Below, piece after piece: positions 53,525-63,328 of a DNA stretch of 64,000 nucleotides. Within the stretch, counting starts at the first letter, position 1. Every line of letters starts with the position of its first letter. Made by a program: the position numbers and the translations under genes. Origin of the DNA: UBA5078 sp051252515 (GTDB lineage: Bacteria > Pseudomonadota > Gammaproteobacteria > Pseudomonadales > Pseudohongiellaceae); assembly GCA_051252515.1 (NCBI GenBank), contig JBPOFS010000008.1, positions 1 through 64,000 of the forward strand, given 5' to 3'. The notes under the pieces were generated by a model. The model saw only the letters and a list, made by a program, of their open reading frames with translations. It did no database searches and was not told the DNA's origin.

Positions 53525-56127
53525 GCCCCACGCGTATAAAGATTACGTTTGATCGAACCGCCCAATAGACGTGACGGCCAATGGAAGGCGCTAATGAATG
53601 ACACTAGGACTGAAGCGGCATAGGGAAGCGACTGAATAATCAGCACGACACTCCAAATACGCAAATCAGGGCTGCCGAATTCGCGCGGCACTAGGCTGAG
53701 CATCAACACCACTGAGAGTAAACTCAGTAACATGAGAGTCTCTTCGCGCACTGCCGCTAGTGCCTGCCATAGCGCTGACGGTCGTGCCAATTTGGGCGTG
53801 CGCACAAAGGGCATGTCGTCCGTAAAAAGCCCCTTCAGGGTTGCCAAACCCACAGTGTGTGAAAGCGCCAAACCCGCGATGGCGGCAGCAACAGTGTGAC
53901 GTAAATTGGCTTTAACCCGTGAACGATAGAGATACACCATCTTCGACAATTTAAATGCGAACAAGGATAAGGGCAGCACCGAAAACATCACTAAAGGCGC
54001 ATCAATCTGAGTCGGCGAAACAATCATGGCTACCGACCAGGCAATGGCCGCCAGATTGAATATCAAATTAAAACCATCGGCGATCCACGGCAACCAACCC
54101 GCAAGAAAATGATACCGTTGACCATTCGTTAAGGCCGATGATTTTGTACTGAACAATTCCGCCGTATGGCGACGCAAGATCTGCATGGCACCATAAGCCC
54201 AACGGAAACGTTGCTTCTTATAATCTATGAACGTATCGGGCATGAGTCCGCGTCCGTAGCTATAAGACAAATACAGCGCTTCATATCCCGCCTCAAAAAT
54301 TCTTAAGCCTAGCTCGGCATCCTCTGTGATGCACCACTCGCCCCAACCGCCCACTTCTACTAATGCAGAGCGCCGCACAAGCGTCATCGTGCCGTGTTGA
54401 ATAATCGCGTTACGCTCATTGCGCGTCACCATACCGATCTCAAAGAAGCCACGGTATTCGGCAAAGCACATCGACTTAAAGGCATTGTCATCTTGATCGC
54501 GATAATCTTGCGGAGATTGCACGATAGCAATTCGAGGGTTTTCAAATGCACCAACCAAGTCATTGAGCCAGTTCGGTTCAACTTGATAGTCGCTGTCGAT
54601 GGCGGCGATCACTTCGGCTTCAGGATGCGTGTGCTTTAATGCGAAATTCAATGCCCCAGCTTTAAACCCTGACATGGGTGCCACATGAAAGAACCGAAAG
54701 CGCTCTCCTAAAAACTCACAATGCCTTTGCACTGGCCGCCATACTTTTTCGTCCTTGGTATTATTATCCACCACGATGACTTCAAAGTTTGGGTATTCCA
54801 ATGCCGCTAAGGCATTGAGTGTTTCGATCAACATATCCGCAGGCTCATTGTAAGCCGGCACATGAATCGACACCTTGGGAACGCGAGAGAGGTTTAACGT
54901 GGTGGGTTGCATTTGTCTTTTGCGCACGGTGTACCAATGCGCTTCCGCCCACTCATGAGCCTCAGTCAATAAAATGGTAATCACCCCTAACATTCCAATT
55001 ACCAGAAGAAGACCGACCAAAATCGAGGTGACCGTTAAATACTGCTGGGAGTAATCATAGATGATCCAGACTAATACCGTGGCGGTGGCCGATGCCACTA
55101 ACGCCAACAAACCGTGCCCTTTCGTTTTGAGTGTTTGGCTATTCAAACAAAACATGCCGAGCATGATCACAGACGTCAAAATAGAGATCGCCGCCAGTAG
55201 GTGCCAATCCGGCACACGCACAATCGGTTCTGCGAACGAAAACTTTGGCTTACGGTCTACGTCATAGACGCCCCAATAAGCACCGACGCCTCCTTCATTT
55301 TGCGCCTTCCAAGGCTGATCAAACGCTTCCATTAAGAAATAGTCATACTGTTCTTGCTCTGCACGGAACAAGAAGCGTCGCAGGAACAAGGCTTCATTCG
55401 CCTCGCTAGCCACAGCCCCTTCACGCGTGCGTCCGTCCGATGGCCAACCGACCTCGCCTATGCGAATTTCTTTATCGGGGAACAAGGTTTTAAGCTCGTC
55501 CATTTTCTCGACAATATAATCCACTGCGTAATCAACACTAATGCCTTCCCAATAAGGCAGCATGTGTACCGAAATAAAATCCACATGCTCGGCAAGCTCT
55601 GGGTAGCGCACCCAAACGTGCCAAGGTTCGGCGGTGCTAACAGGTTGCGACACTTGGGCTCGCACACGATCTAGCAGCACGGCCAATTCCGCCACGCTGA
55701 ACTCACCGCGCAGGAATGTTTCGTTACCTACCATGACGTCGGTGATGTTGGCATGAGCGCTTGCCAAAGCCACTGCCGCATCGATCTCTTGCTGGTTGGC
55801 CGTCGCATCGGTTCCTAGCCAAATCCCGAGCGTCACGTCCATGTCGTATTTACTCGCAAGCGCGGGAATACTAGAAAGACTGCGAAGGCTGGAGTAGGTT
55901 CTTATGGAGCGGGTTTTATCAGCAAGAAGGGCAATATCCGATTCGATCTCTGCTACGGTGGGCATCACATTGTTTATGGCGTCCTGGCCGCGCTGGAATG
56001 GCGAGAACGCGAAACCGCTGATCTCTTCGGGCCATGGCACCACTTCAGTCGGGCGATTAACTAACGCCCAAATAGCAAAGGTGACAACAGCGAATGAAAT
56101 TGCGACGAGCAGGGTCGAAAAACGCAT
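53521..56127 (-). CDS. NdvB-like beta-glucan synthase (GH17 plus GT2)
   Basis: 868 residues. N-terminal membrane helix, GH17-like domain (about 35-305; GNETFLRGEFS, IGEVGWPSDGRTREG), several helices (312-400), then a cellulose-synthase-like GT2 domain (VSIHVPAYNEP, DSDY, TEDAELGLRI, QRFRWAYG) and C-terminal helices. This order matches the Pseudomonas NdvB family that makes cyclic beta-1,3-glucans. It probably acts in the inner membrane producing periplasmic glucan linked to biofilm physiology. Product is inferred. Confidence 0.88.
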   Translation of the reverse strand: MRFSTLLVAISFAVVTFAIWALVNRPTEVVPWPEEISGFAFSPFQRGQDAINNVMPTVAEIESDIALLADKTRSIRTYSSLRSLSSIPALASKYDMDVTLGIWLGTDATANQQEIDAAVALASAHANITDVMVGNETFLRGEFSVAELAVLLDRVRAQVSQPVSTAEPWHVWVRYPELAEHVDFISVHMLPYWEGISVDYAVDYIVEKMDELKTLFPDKEIRIGEVGWPSDGRTREGAVASEANEALFLRRFLFRAEQEQYDYFLMEAFDQPWKAQNEGGVGAYWGVYDVDRKPKFSFAEPIVRVPDWHLLAAISILTSVIMLGMFCLNSQTLKTKGHGLLALVASATATVLVWIIYDYSQQYLTVTSILVGLLLVIGMLGVITILLTEAHEWAEAHWYTVRKRQMQPTTLNLSRVPKVSIHVPAYNEPADMLIETLNALAALEYPNFEVIVVDNNTKDEKVWRPVQRHCEFLGERFRFFHVAPMSGFKAGALNFALKHTHPEAEVIAAIDSDYQVEPNWLNDLVGAFENPRIAIVQSPQDYRDQDDNAFKSMCFAEYRGFFEIGMVTRNERNAIIQHGTMTLVRRSALVEVGGWGEWCITEDAELGLRIFEAGYEALYLSYSYGRGLMPDTFIDYKKQRFRWAYGAMQILRRHTAELFSTKSSALTNGQRYHFLAGWLPWIADGFNLIFNLAAIAWSVAMIVSPTQIDAPLVMFSVLPLSLFAFKLSKMVYLYRSRVKANLRHTVAAAIAGLALSHTVGLATLKGLFTDDMPFVRTPKLARPSALWQALAAVREETLMLLSLLSVVLMLSLVPREFGSPDLRIWSVVLIIQSLPYAASVLVSFISAFHWPSRLLGGSIKRNLYTRGA

Positions 56128-56337
56128 AGTGTATGGGTTCGATTTATAGTAAAGGAGCGAGGCAAGCGGCGCGCATGGTAGAGTTACGCTAGCCTACGGT
56201 CAATAGATTGAAAAACTATATATTTTTATGGCTAGGCCTTGTAAATAATGGCCGCCGAAGAATGCGCGTCAGTTCATGAAAATAGGGTAAACCGGCGACA
56301 ACGTAAAGCTTTTTACCGCAACAAAAGGGGTCAATCC

Positions 56338-57027
56338 ATGACGATGAGCAAGCGCGTTTGTATCGCACTGAGTCTTCTGTTTTTTATGCACTCTACCTTG
56401 GCAGAGCGAGTCGAGATAACGTTAAGCAATGGTACAACGTTAGGCGTGTATCTCCTACTCCCCGCCGAACCGGCCAATACCGAGCTCCCATTGCTAGTGC
56501 TAATGCCCGGTGGCTCCGGAGAAGAGGCGCTCGCGCGGGATCTACAAAACTGGCTCGGTCAGGAGTTTATACAGCGTGGCTATGCCGTGGCCATTCCGGT
56601 GTCGCCTAATCAACGCTCGTTTAGAGGCGACAATAACGCTCTCATTCCCTTACTCATCGAGGAGCTGCACAAAAGCCCACAGATAAAATCATCGAAAACC
56701 TTATTGTCGGGCATCTCCAATGGCGGCATGTCAGCCTTAGAGATCGCTGCCGCCATGCCAACGCATTATTCCGGCATAGTCGCCGTACCTGCATTAGTGC
56801 CGCCAGGGCTGAAGGTGAACGCTTTAGAAGGAATGCCCATTTATCTTCGTATTGGAGATCAAGATGAAATGAGCTGGATGACAAGACTGGACGAGACGGC
56901 AAGCAAACTTCGAGAAGGCGGCGCGATTGTGGATGCCGACTTAGTGTTTATGTCCCTCCATATGTTTCAAATGGAATGGAACACCCTTGACCCTTGGTTA
57001 GAGGCATTGCAGAGCAAGCAAGACTAA
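56338..57027 (+). CDS. Secreted alpha/beta hydrolase
   Basis: 229 residues from the ATG at 56338 (GGGG 8 bp upstream). An in-frame start at 56248 adds a charged, non-conserved stretch before the signal peptide. Signal ICALSLLF-type helix ends near STLA/ER. Nucleophile elbow GISNGGMS, acid in GDQDEMSW, His in SLHMFQ. Dienelactone-hydrolase-like fold; substrate unknown. It ends 22 bp before the convergent fabV. Confidence 0.8.
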   Translation: MTMSKRVCIALSLLFFMHSTLAERVEITLSNGTTLGVYLLLPAEPANTELPLLVLMPGGSGEEALARDLQNWLGQEFIQRGYAVAIPVSPNQRSFRGDNNALIPLLIEELHKSPQIKSSKTLLSGISNGGMSALEIAAAMPTHYSGIVAVPALVPPGLKVNALEGMPIYLRIGDQDEMSWMTRLDETASKLREGGAIVDADLVFMSLHMFQMEWNTLDPWLEALQSKQD

Positions 57028-57049
57028 CGCATGCCCTGCAACCATCCAT

Positions 57050-58234
57050 TTAGAAGTTGTGCTCAACCTGAGGGCTTGTCTCTGCCTCATAATCAACACC
57101 AGCAACACCGAAGCCGAAGAGCTTCAAGAACTCGCTCTGATAGCCTTTAAAGTCGGTTAGCTCGAACAGGTTGTCCTCAGTCACTTCTGGCCAGATCGCT
57201 TCGACCTTCGCTTGAATCTCTGGGTTTAGCTCTTTGTCATCGACGCGGAATCGACCTTCTTCATCCAATCGTGGTGTCTGGGTGTACAAGCATTCCGTAA
57301 AGAGTCTTTGTAGCTGCTCAATACAGCCTTCGTCAGAGCCGTCTTCCTTCATCACTTTGATCAAAATAGACAAGTACAAAGGCATGACCGGGATCGCCGA
57401 GCTAGCCTGCGTCACAAGCGCTTTAAGCACGGCTACACGAGCCTCGCCCTGCACACCTGCTAGACTCGCTTGTATTGCACCAGCGGCACGGTCTAAGTCT
57501 TCTTTGGCTTTCCCGATTGTGGCTTTGCCGTAGATTGGCCAAGTGAGCTTATCGCCGCGATAGGTGTAGGCCACTGTCTGACAGCCCTCTGCCAGCAAAT
57601 CGGCTTGCTTGAGCGCGTCGATCCATAGCTCCCAGTCTTCCCCGCCCATCACTTTTACTGTTGCCGCGATTTCTTCTTCGGTAGCCGCCACGACACTGAC
57701 ATCACTCACTTTCAATGTGTCTGTGTTCAGGTTCTTCGCCGTGTAATCGCCGCCGATTGGCTTTAACACCGAGGAATACACCTCGCCAGTCACGGGATCC
57801 GTTCGACGAGGCGCCGCCAAGCTGTAGACCACGAGGTCTACTTTGCCCATGTCTTTTTGTAATTGCGCGATTACTTCTTCTTTACAGGCAGTAGAGAACG
57901 CATCGCCGTTAATCGTGTGGGCATAAATCCCTGCAGACTCAGCCTTAGCGTGGAACGCCGAGGTATTGTAATAGCCTGGAGAGGCTGTCTTTCTATCTGT
58001 AGGAGGCTTTTCAAAACAAACACCTAGAGTTTTTGCGCCACTGCCAAAGGTGGCCGTGATGCGTGATGCCAAGCCATAACCAGTAGAGCAACCAAGGACC
58101 AATACATTCTTAGGACCGTTTTCTATAGCGCCTTGCGCCTTCGTGTAGTCAATAAACTCTTGAACATTCGCCGCGCAACCTTGCGGATGGGCGTTAATAC
58201 AAATGAATCCACGTACTTTTGGCTTAATAATCAT
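57050..58234 (-). CDS. fabV: Trans-2-enoyl-ACP/CoA reductase FabV
   Basis: 394 residues, full FabV length. NADH-binding GCSTGYGLASRI, YSLAAPRRTDP, and active-site Tyr and Lys in VAYTYRGDKLTWPIYGKATIG. It reduces the double bond in the last step of fatty-acid elongation. FabV enzymes are usually triclosan-insensitive (family knowledge). Single gene with its own 250-bp upstream region toward rpsT. Confidence 0.97.
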   Translation of the reverse strand: MIIKPKVRGFICINAHPQGCAANVQEFIDYTKAQGAIENGPKNVLVLGCSTGYGLASRITATFGSGAKTLGVCFEKPPTDRKTASPGYYNTSAFHAKAESAGIYAHTINGDAFSTACKEEVIAQLQKDMGKVDLVVYSLAAPRRTDPVTGEVYSSVLKPIGGDYTAKNLNTDTLKVSDVSVVAATEEEIAATVKVMGGEDWELWIDALKQADLLAEGCQTVAYTYRGDKLTWPIYGKATIGKAKEDLDRAAGAIQASLAGVQGEARVAVLKALVTQASSAIPVMPLYLSILIKVMKEDGSDEGCIEQLQRLFTECLYTQTPRLDEEGRFRVDDKELNPEIQAKVEAIWPEVTEDNLFELTDFKGYQSEFLKLFGFGVAGVDYEAETSPQVEHNF

Positions 58235-58487
58235 GTAGCGTCCTTTTTTCTAATAAATTCTGTCAGTAGCGTCGTACGAATCCGTGTTAGCACGACGTTA
58301 CAAAGGCGGTCATTATAGTGCCGATTACAGTCTTGACAACACCCGTTTAAGTCGGCATAGTACCGCGTCTTAAATTCGGCTGTTGAGAACCATGTTCTTT
58401 AGGTCTGGCTAGCATTATTAAATCGACCAGACATGCCGTGTATCGTATTCATAATAGTGAATTGCATAAGCATTAAAGGAGCACCAG

Positions 58488-58757
58488 TTGGCTAACTCTG
58501 CACAAGCTCGAAAGCGCGCCCGTCAAGGCGAAGTACGTCGTCGTCACAACGCAAGCTTTCGCTCAATGGTTCGTACGTATCTAAAGAAAGTTCTCGCTGC
58601 GATTGATTCTGGCGATTATGAAAAAGCCAACACTGCGTACGTTGCAGCGGTTCCTGTCCTAGACAGAATGGCTGACAAAGGCATTATTCATAAGAATAAA
58701 GCTGCACGTCATAAGAGTCGCTTGAACACTGCTGTTCTTGCACTAAAAGCGGCTTAA
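58488..58757 (+). CDS. rpsT: 30S ribosomal protein S20
   Basis: 89 residues from TTG at 58488 with AGGAG upstream. S20 signatures: ANSAQARKRARQGEVRRRHN, SRLNTAVLAL. In E. coli rpsT also starts with UUG, which is tied to its translational autocontrol; the same start here suggests shared regulation. Followed by a strong terminator. Confidence 0.97.
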   Translation: MANSAQARKRARQGEVRRRHNASFRSMVRTYLKKVLAAIDSGDYEKANTAYVAAVPVLDRMADKGIIHKNKAARHKSRLNTAVLALKAA

Positions 58758-58781
58758 GACACTTAGTCTTTCGCAAGCTTT

Positions 58782-58808
58782 AAAAAAACCGGCGATAGCC
58801 GGTTTTTT
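58782..58808. terminator. Bidirectional rho-independent terminator between rpsT and proB
   Basis: AACCGGC/GCCGGTT stem with a GATA loop, A run on the left and T run on the right, so it works for both rpsT (+) and proB (-). Confidence 0.93.
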
Positions 58809-58832
58809 CATGCCTGCAAATAACCTAGCGCT

Positions 58833-59948
58833 CTAATCGATGAGCACTAGGTTATCGCGGTGAATCATCTCTTCTTCGCCAGCATACCCTAGCAAAGCTT
58901 CTATTTTATCGCTGGAGCAACGCTGTAAGCGTGCGACTTCCTGGCTGTCATAGTTCACCAGCCCTCGCGCTATCTCAAGCCCCTGCTCATCCAGACAACT
59001 CACCACGTCTCCACGCGCAAAGCTTCCCAGGCATCCAATAACGCCAACGGGCAATAAACTTCTTCCTGAATGCTGCAAGACCTGTACGGCCCCTGCATCC
59101 AACTGTAACTGCCCTTTTGGCTTATGCCCTGCAAGCCACTGCTTGCGCGCCGCCACAGGCTGGTTATCGGGCAACAACAAAGTGCCGATCTCTTCGCCTT
59201 GAGCCAGGCGCACTAAGACATTGTGCTCGCGCCCATTAGCAATAATCGTATTGGCGCCAGAGCGTGCAGCAAGTTTCGCAGCCGTCACCTTCGTAATCAT
59301 GCCCCCACGCCCCACATTATTACTGCTTCCAGCCATCCCCGTTAAACTAGGGTCACTGGCCTTCGCAGTCGTAATCACTGGAGAGTTAGGGTCTTTACGC
59401 GGATCAGTTTTGTGCAAACCTTTCTGATCCGTAAGGATAATCAAGGCATCGGCATTTACAAGATTAGCGACAAGCGCTCCCAAGGTATCGTTATCCCCAA
59501 AACACAGCTCCGCTGTGGCCACAGTGTCGTTCTCGTTAATCACGGGAATGACATTCATTGAGACTAGAGTCGTCAGCGTACTGCGGGCGTTAAGATAGCG
59601 AGTGCGATTAGAGAGGTCTTCGTGCGTGAGTAGAATTTGCGCGGTATGGACACCAAATTGCGCAAAATTACTCTCATAGGTTTGAATAAGACCCATTTGT
59701 CCGACAGCAGCGGCCGCCTGCTGCAAATGAATCTCTTTAGGACGTGTCTTGAGGCCTAAGCGCGCAACGCCCTCTGCGACCGCCCCAGAGGATACTAGCA
59801 CCACTTGAATCCCTTGCTTTTGCAAAGTGACAAGCTGCTCCACCCATGCCGCAATCGCTTCCTTATCAAGACCCAAGCCGTTGTTGGTAATAAGAGAACT
59901 GCCAATCTTTACGACCCAACAGCGTGTCTTTAATAGCTCTTTGCGCAT
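58833..59948 (-). CDS. proB: Glutamate 5-kinase
   Basis: 371 residues. Amino-acid kinase domain (about 8-260; VVKIGSSLI, VSSGAVAEG, VINENDTVA, FGDNDTLGALVA) and a C-terminal PUA domain (about 277-360; KGQLQLDAGAVQVL, ARGLVNYDSQEV). First step of proline synthesis. It follows obgE by 57 bp, the common gammaproteobacterial order. Confidence 0.97.
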   Translation of the reverse strand: MRKELLKTRCWVVKIGSSLITNNGLGLDKEAIAAWVEQLVTLQKQGIQVVLVSSGAVAEGVARLGLKTRPKEIHLQQAAAAVGQMGLIQTYESNFAQFGVHTAQILLTHEDLSNRTRYLNARSTLTTLVSMNVIPVINENDTVATAELCFGDNDTLGALVANLVNADALIILTDQKGLHKTDPRKDPNSPVITTAKASDPSLTGMAGSSNNVGRGGMITKVTAAKLAARSGANTIIANGREHNVLVRLAQGEEIGTLLLPDNQPVAARKQWLAGHKPKGQLQLDAGAVQVLQHSGRSLLPVGVIGCLGSFARGDVVSCLDEQGLEIARGLVNYDSQEVARLQRCSSDKIEALLGYAGEEEMIHRDNLVLID

Positions 59949-60005
59949 TATAGTTGCGACCCCTTGTGGCGGGACGAAGAACGATCTTGCAATGACGACT
60001 TCGCG

Positions 60006-61220
60006 TTAGTAGCCAGCGTTCTCGTAATCGGCGATGTCACCTTCATCATAATCGTCATCATCATCTTCTGCTTCACCCAGCGCTCGCAGCGCAGCCAGTT
60101 TCTCTCGTCGAGCGGCTTTGCTCTGCTCGATGCTCTTGCGAATTTCGTATTCCATTTCACGGTCGAAATCAGCCTGCGCTTCTTGATAATCTGGATCCTC
60201 AAGCATGCTCTCACGATGAGTCTCTACCGAGACCATGATTGCTTGGCACAGCTCCTTACAACCTTCACCATTGATGGCGGTGATAGGGAACACTTTACCT
60301 TCCCATGCCAGCTCGCTCTTAAGCCTTTCGATTAGCGCTTCACGCTCTTCCTCTGGCACTAGGTCAAACTTGTTCAATACCAACCAACGCTCTTTCTTAG
60401 CCATTGTTGGGCTGAATTTTTCTAATTCTTCCGCAATTTTACGGGCATGAGGCACAGGATCTGAGCCATCTAAGGGCGCCACATCCAATAAGTGCAACAT
60501 CAGTCGGGTACGAGACAAATGCTTAAGGAAGCGAAAGCCTAGCCCAGCGCCTTCAGAGGCCCCTTCAATCACCCCAGGAATATCGGCCATTACGAAACTA
60601 CGCTCGCTACTGACACTGACAACACCTAGGTTCGGAACCAAAGTCGTAAAGGGGTAGTCGGCCACTTTAGGGCGCGCCGATGACACAGAGCGAATCAACG
60701 TGGATTTCCCCGCATTAGGCATCCCTAGCAAACCAACATCCGCCAATACCTTCAATTGCAGCTGCAAAGTGCGATGCTCGCCTGGCGTGCCATTGGTTGT
60801 CTTCGTTGGCGTGCGATTGGTACTAGACTTGAAGCGAGTGTTGCCCAAGCCATGCACGCCGCCTTTGGCGACCAATACCTTCATGCCATCGGCAGAGATA
60901 TCAGCAATCAGCTCTTCGGTAGTCGCATCAACGACACTTGTGCCAACAGGAACTCGCACAACAAGATCAACACCGGCACTGCCAGTACAGTTCTTGCTAC
61001 GACCACTTTGACCTGTCTGCGCGCGATACTGCGGCTGGAAGCGAAAGTCCACAAGGGTGTTCAAACCATTGTCACCCAGTAAGTAAATACTGCCGCCGTC
61101 ACCACCATCGCCACCATTAGGGCCGCCTTTGGCAATGTACTTCTCTCTGCGAAAGGCTTGGCAGCCGTTGCCGCCCTTACCTGCTTCTACAGTGATTTCT
61201 GCTTCATCTACGAACTTCAT
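60006..61220 (-). CDS. obgE: GTPase ObgE/CgtA
   Basis: 404 residues. Obg glycine-rich fold (1-158; GGNGCQAFRREK, GGPNGGDGGDGG), G domain (G1 GMPNAGKST, G3 DIPGVIEGAS, G4 NKFDLV) and an acidic tail (EAEDDDDDYDEGD). It helps in ribosome assembly and stress response. It lies after rpmA, but a terminator separates them. Confidence 0.97.
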   Translation of the reverse strand: MKFVDEAEITVEAGKGGNGCQAFRREKYIAKGGPNGGDGGDGGSIYLLGDNGLNTLVDFRFQPQYRAQTGQSGRSKNCTGSAGVDLVVRVPVGTSVVDATTEELIADISADGMKVLVAKGGVHGLGNTRFKSSTNRTPTKTTNGTPGEHRTLQLQLKVLADVGLLGMPNAGKSTLIRSVSSARPKVADYPFTTLVPNLGVVSVSSERSFVMADIPGVIEGASEGAGLGFRFLKHLSRTRLMLHLLDVAPLDGSDPVPHARKIAEELEKFSPTMAKKERWLVLNKFDLVPEEEREALIERLKSELAWEGKVFPITAINGEGCKELCQAIMVSVETHRESMLEDPDYQEAQADFDREMEYEIRKSIEQSKAARREKLAALRALGEAEDDDDDYDEGDIADYENAGY

Positions 61221-61291
61221 GCTTATCCGCCTACTCGCGCGCCAAGAGATTTACGAGCTATTCGATCTAGAAAGGGCAATATAGCCCATAT

Positions 61292-61317
61292 AAAAAAGCC
61301 CCGTCACTAGACGAGGC
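61292..61317 (-). terminator. Terminator after rplU-rpmA
   Basis: Minus-strand stem GCCTCGTC/GACGGGGC with one G-U pair, followed by six T. It separates rpmA from obgE. Confidence 0.88.
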
Positions 61318-61373
61318 TCTTATTCATTCAGTGCAGGCCGAGCCTAAACCCTGAATTACGTGAACGGCAGTTA

Positions 61374-61631
61374 TTAGGCAGGATCAATACTGATGTATTT
61401 TCTGCGTAACGCGCCTTTCACTTCAAACTTAACAGTTCCAGGAACCGTTGCAAAAATCGTGTGATCTTTGCCAAGGCCTACATTTTCACCTGGGTGAAAG
61501 TGAGTTCCGCGCTGACGCACGATAATGTTGCCTGCAATTACACTTTCGCCACCAAAACGCTTAACACCTAGTCGTTTCGACTGGGAATCACGACCGTTAC
61601 TGGTACTACCACCTGCTTTTTTATGAGCCAT
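61374..61631 (-). CDS. rpmA: 50S ribosomal protein L27
   Basis: 85 residues. Typical MAHKKAGGSTSNGRDSQSKR, LGVKRFGGESVIAGNIIVRQ and GTHFHPGENVGLGKDHT. Follows rplU by 33 bp. Confidence 0.98.
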   Translation of the reverse strand: MAHKKAGGSTSNGRDSQSKRLGVKRFGGESVIAGNIIVRQRGTHFHPGENVGLGKDHTIFATVPGTVKFEVKGALRRKYISIDPA

Positions 61632-61664
61632 TTGTTGTCTCCTGCCAGCTTACGCCCGACTTTA

Positions 61665-61973
61665 TCAAGAAATTCCAGTGATCCTAACTTCGGTAAACCA
61701 CTGTCTGTGGCCCATTTGCTTCATATGGTGCTTACGACGATGGAACTTCATGATACGCACTTTCTTAGCGCGACCCTGAGCTACGATCTCCGCAGTAACC
61801 TTGCTACCTTCTACATAAGGAGCACCGATCTTAATTGACTCGCCTTCACCAACCATGAGCACTTTATCAAAACTGATTACTTCACCAGTAGCTGCTTCTA
61901 TTTTTTCGAGCTTGAGGGTTTCGCCCTCTACTACTCGGTGCTGCTTTCCACCACTTTCGATTACCGCGTACAT
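61665..61973 (-). CDS. rplU: 50S ribosomal protein L21
   Basis: 102 residues. MYAVIESGGKQHRVVEGETL and the C-terminal MKFHRRKHHMKQMGHRQWFT mark L21. First gene of rplU-rpmA, divergent from ispB. Confidence 0.98.
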   Translation of the reverse strand: MYAVIESGGKQHRVVEGETLKLEKIEAATGEVISFDKVLMVGEGESIKIGAPYVEGSKVTAEIVAQGRAKKVRIMKFHRRKHHMKQMGHRQWFTEVRITGIS

Positions 61974-62329
61974 ATATCACTCCAAATTGGGCATAGGTTC
62001 GTATTCTGCTAGCGCTGCGGTCTCATAATGAGGATTCAGTAGAGAGATGCTAAGCGCAAATTTAACGCTTTATCACTTCTCTGGCCAGCAGTGCCTATAG
62101 GGGCGGGCATTTTACGGGAACAAGTCATTGCTGGCAAGTCTCCTTTAGACATTTAATCAAGTTGTCCATGGACTTGGGGCAAGACAGGGGCGCTTAGCCT
62201 CGCTTCCTTGACAGACAACGGCTTCGCCCATAGCATGCAGGCTCGTTTTTACATCGATAAAACGCGAGAATCGCAACAATAAGACAACAATAGCCGTCCT
62301 TACTTAGTAGGATCGCTCACGGTAGCTCC
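61974..62329. other. Divergent control region between rplU and ispB
   Basis: 356 bp without a gene. It should hold promoters in both directions; I did not find a convincing -35/-10 pair, small RNA or riboswitch by eye. Confidence 0.5.
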
Positions 62330-63319
62330 ATGTATAAAAATATCCGCGCAGTAGTATCGGCCGATTTCGACGCCGTAAATCAATTTATCATCGATCAATT
62401 ATACTCTGATGTCGCCCTTGTGGAGAGTATCGGACACTATATTATCGATGCCGGCGGCAAACGCATGCGCCCAGTGCTAGTGTTATTAGGCGCCAAAAGC
62501 TGTGGCTATGAAGGCAACCAGCATATTGCTCTGGCGGCCGTCATTGAATTTATTCACACAGCGACCCTTCTACATGACGATGTTGTCGACATGTCTTCTA
62601 TGCGACGTGGACGCCCCACGGCGAATGAGCAATGGAATAACCCCTCTAGCGTTCTAGTGGGCGACTTCATTTACTCACGCGCCTTTCAGGTCCTTGTCTC
62701 CATCGGCAATATGGACATCATGAAAATCATTGCCGACACCACTAACCGCATCGCGGAAGGTGAAGTCCTGCAATTGATTAATAAAAACAACAGCTCGGCA
62801 ACCCAAGAAGGCTATATGAATGTGATTCGCCATAAAACGGCAATCTTGTTCCAAGCAGCCTCGGAGTGCGGCGCGATCCTTGCCGGTGCAAGTGTTGAGC
62901 AACAAAAAGTGTTGCGCGATGTGGGCATGCACATTGGCATGGCGTTCCAGTTAATCGATGACGTTCTCGACTACGAAGGCGACGCCCAAACGATGGGCAA
63001 GAACATCGGTGATGATTTAGCAGAAGGCAAACCAACGCTGCCACTCATTTACGCGATGCGCAATGGCACTGCCGAAGAAGCGACCCTGCTTAAGAATTGC
63101 ATTGAAGGGGCAACCAAGGATGATGACAAGGCATTAGCAGAGCAGCAGCTAACCGACGTTATCGCAGCCATAAAGCGTAGCGGTGGGCTTGAGTACACAA
63201 GAACCTTGGCAATTGCCGAGGCGGACAAGGCGATCGCCCTACTCGATACGCTAGCAGAATCTCCGTTCAGAAAAGCACTTGAAGATATGGCGAACTTAGC
63301 CGTCCACCGCGCAAGCTAA
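62330..63319 (+). CDS. ispB: Octaprenyl diphosphate synthase
   Basis: 329 residues. First Asp-rich motif LLHDDVVDMSSMRRGRP, second QLIDDVLDYEGD, KTAILFQAA and GKNIGDDLAEGKPTLPLIYA. All-alpha trans-prenyltransferase that makes the ubiquinone side chain. Divergent from rplU, the usual gammaproteobacterial arrangement. Chain length is inferred from context. Confidence 0.96.
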   Translation: MYKNIRAVVSADFDAVNQFIIDQLYSDVALVESIGHYIIDAGGKRMRPVLVLLGAKSCGYEGNQHIALAAVIEFIHTATLLHDDVVDMSSMRRGRPTANEQWNNPSSVLVGDFIYSRAFQVLVSIGNMDIMKIIADTTNRIAEGEVLQLINKNNSSATQEGYMNVIRHKTAILFQAASECGAILAGASVEQQKVLRDVGMHIGMAFQLIDDVLDYEGDAQTMGKNIGDDLAEGKPTLPLIYAMRNGTAEEATLLKNCIEGATKDDDKALAEQQLTDVIAAIKRSGGLEYTRTLAIAEADKAIALLDTLAESPFRKALEDMANLAVHRAS

Positions 63320-63328
63320 TGGTGCAGG

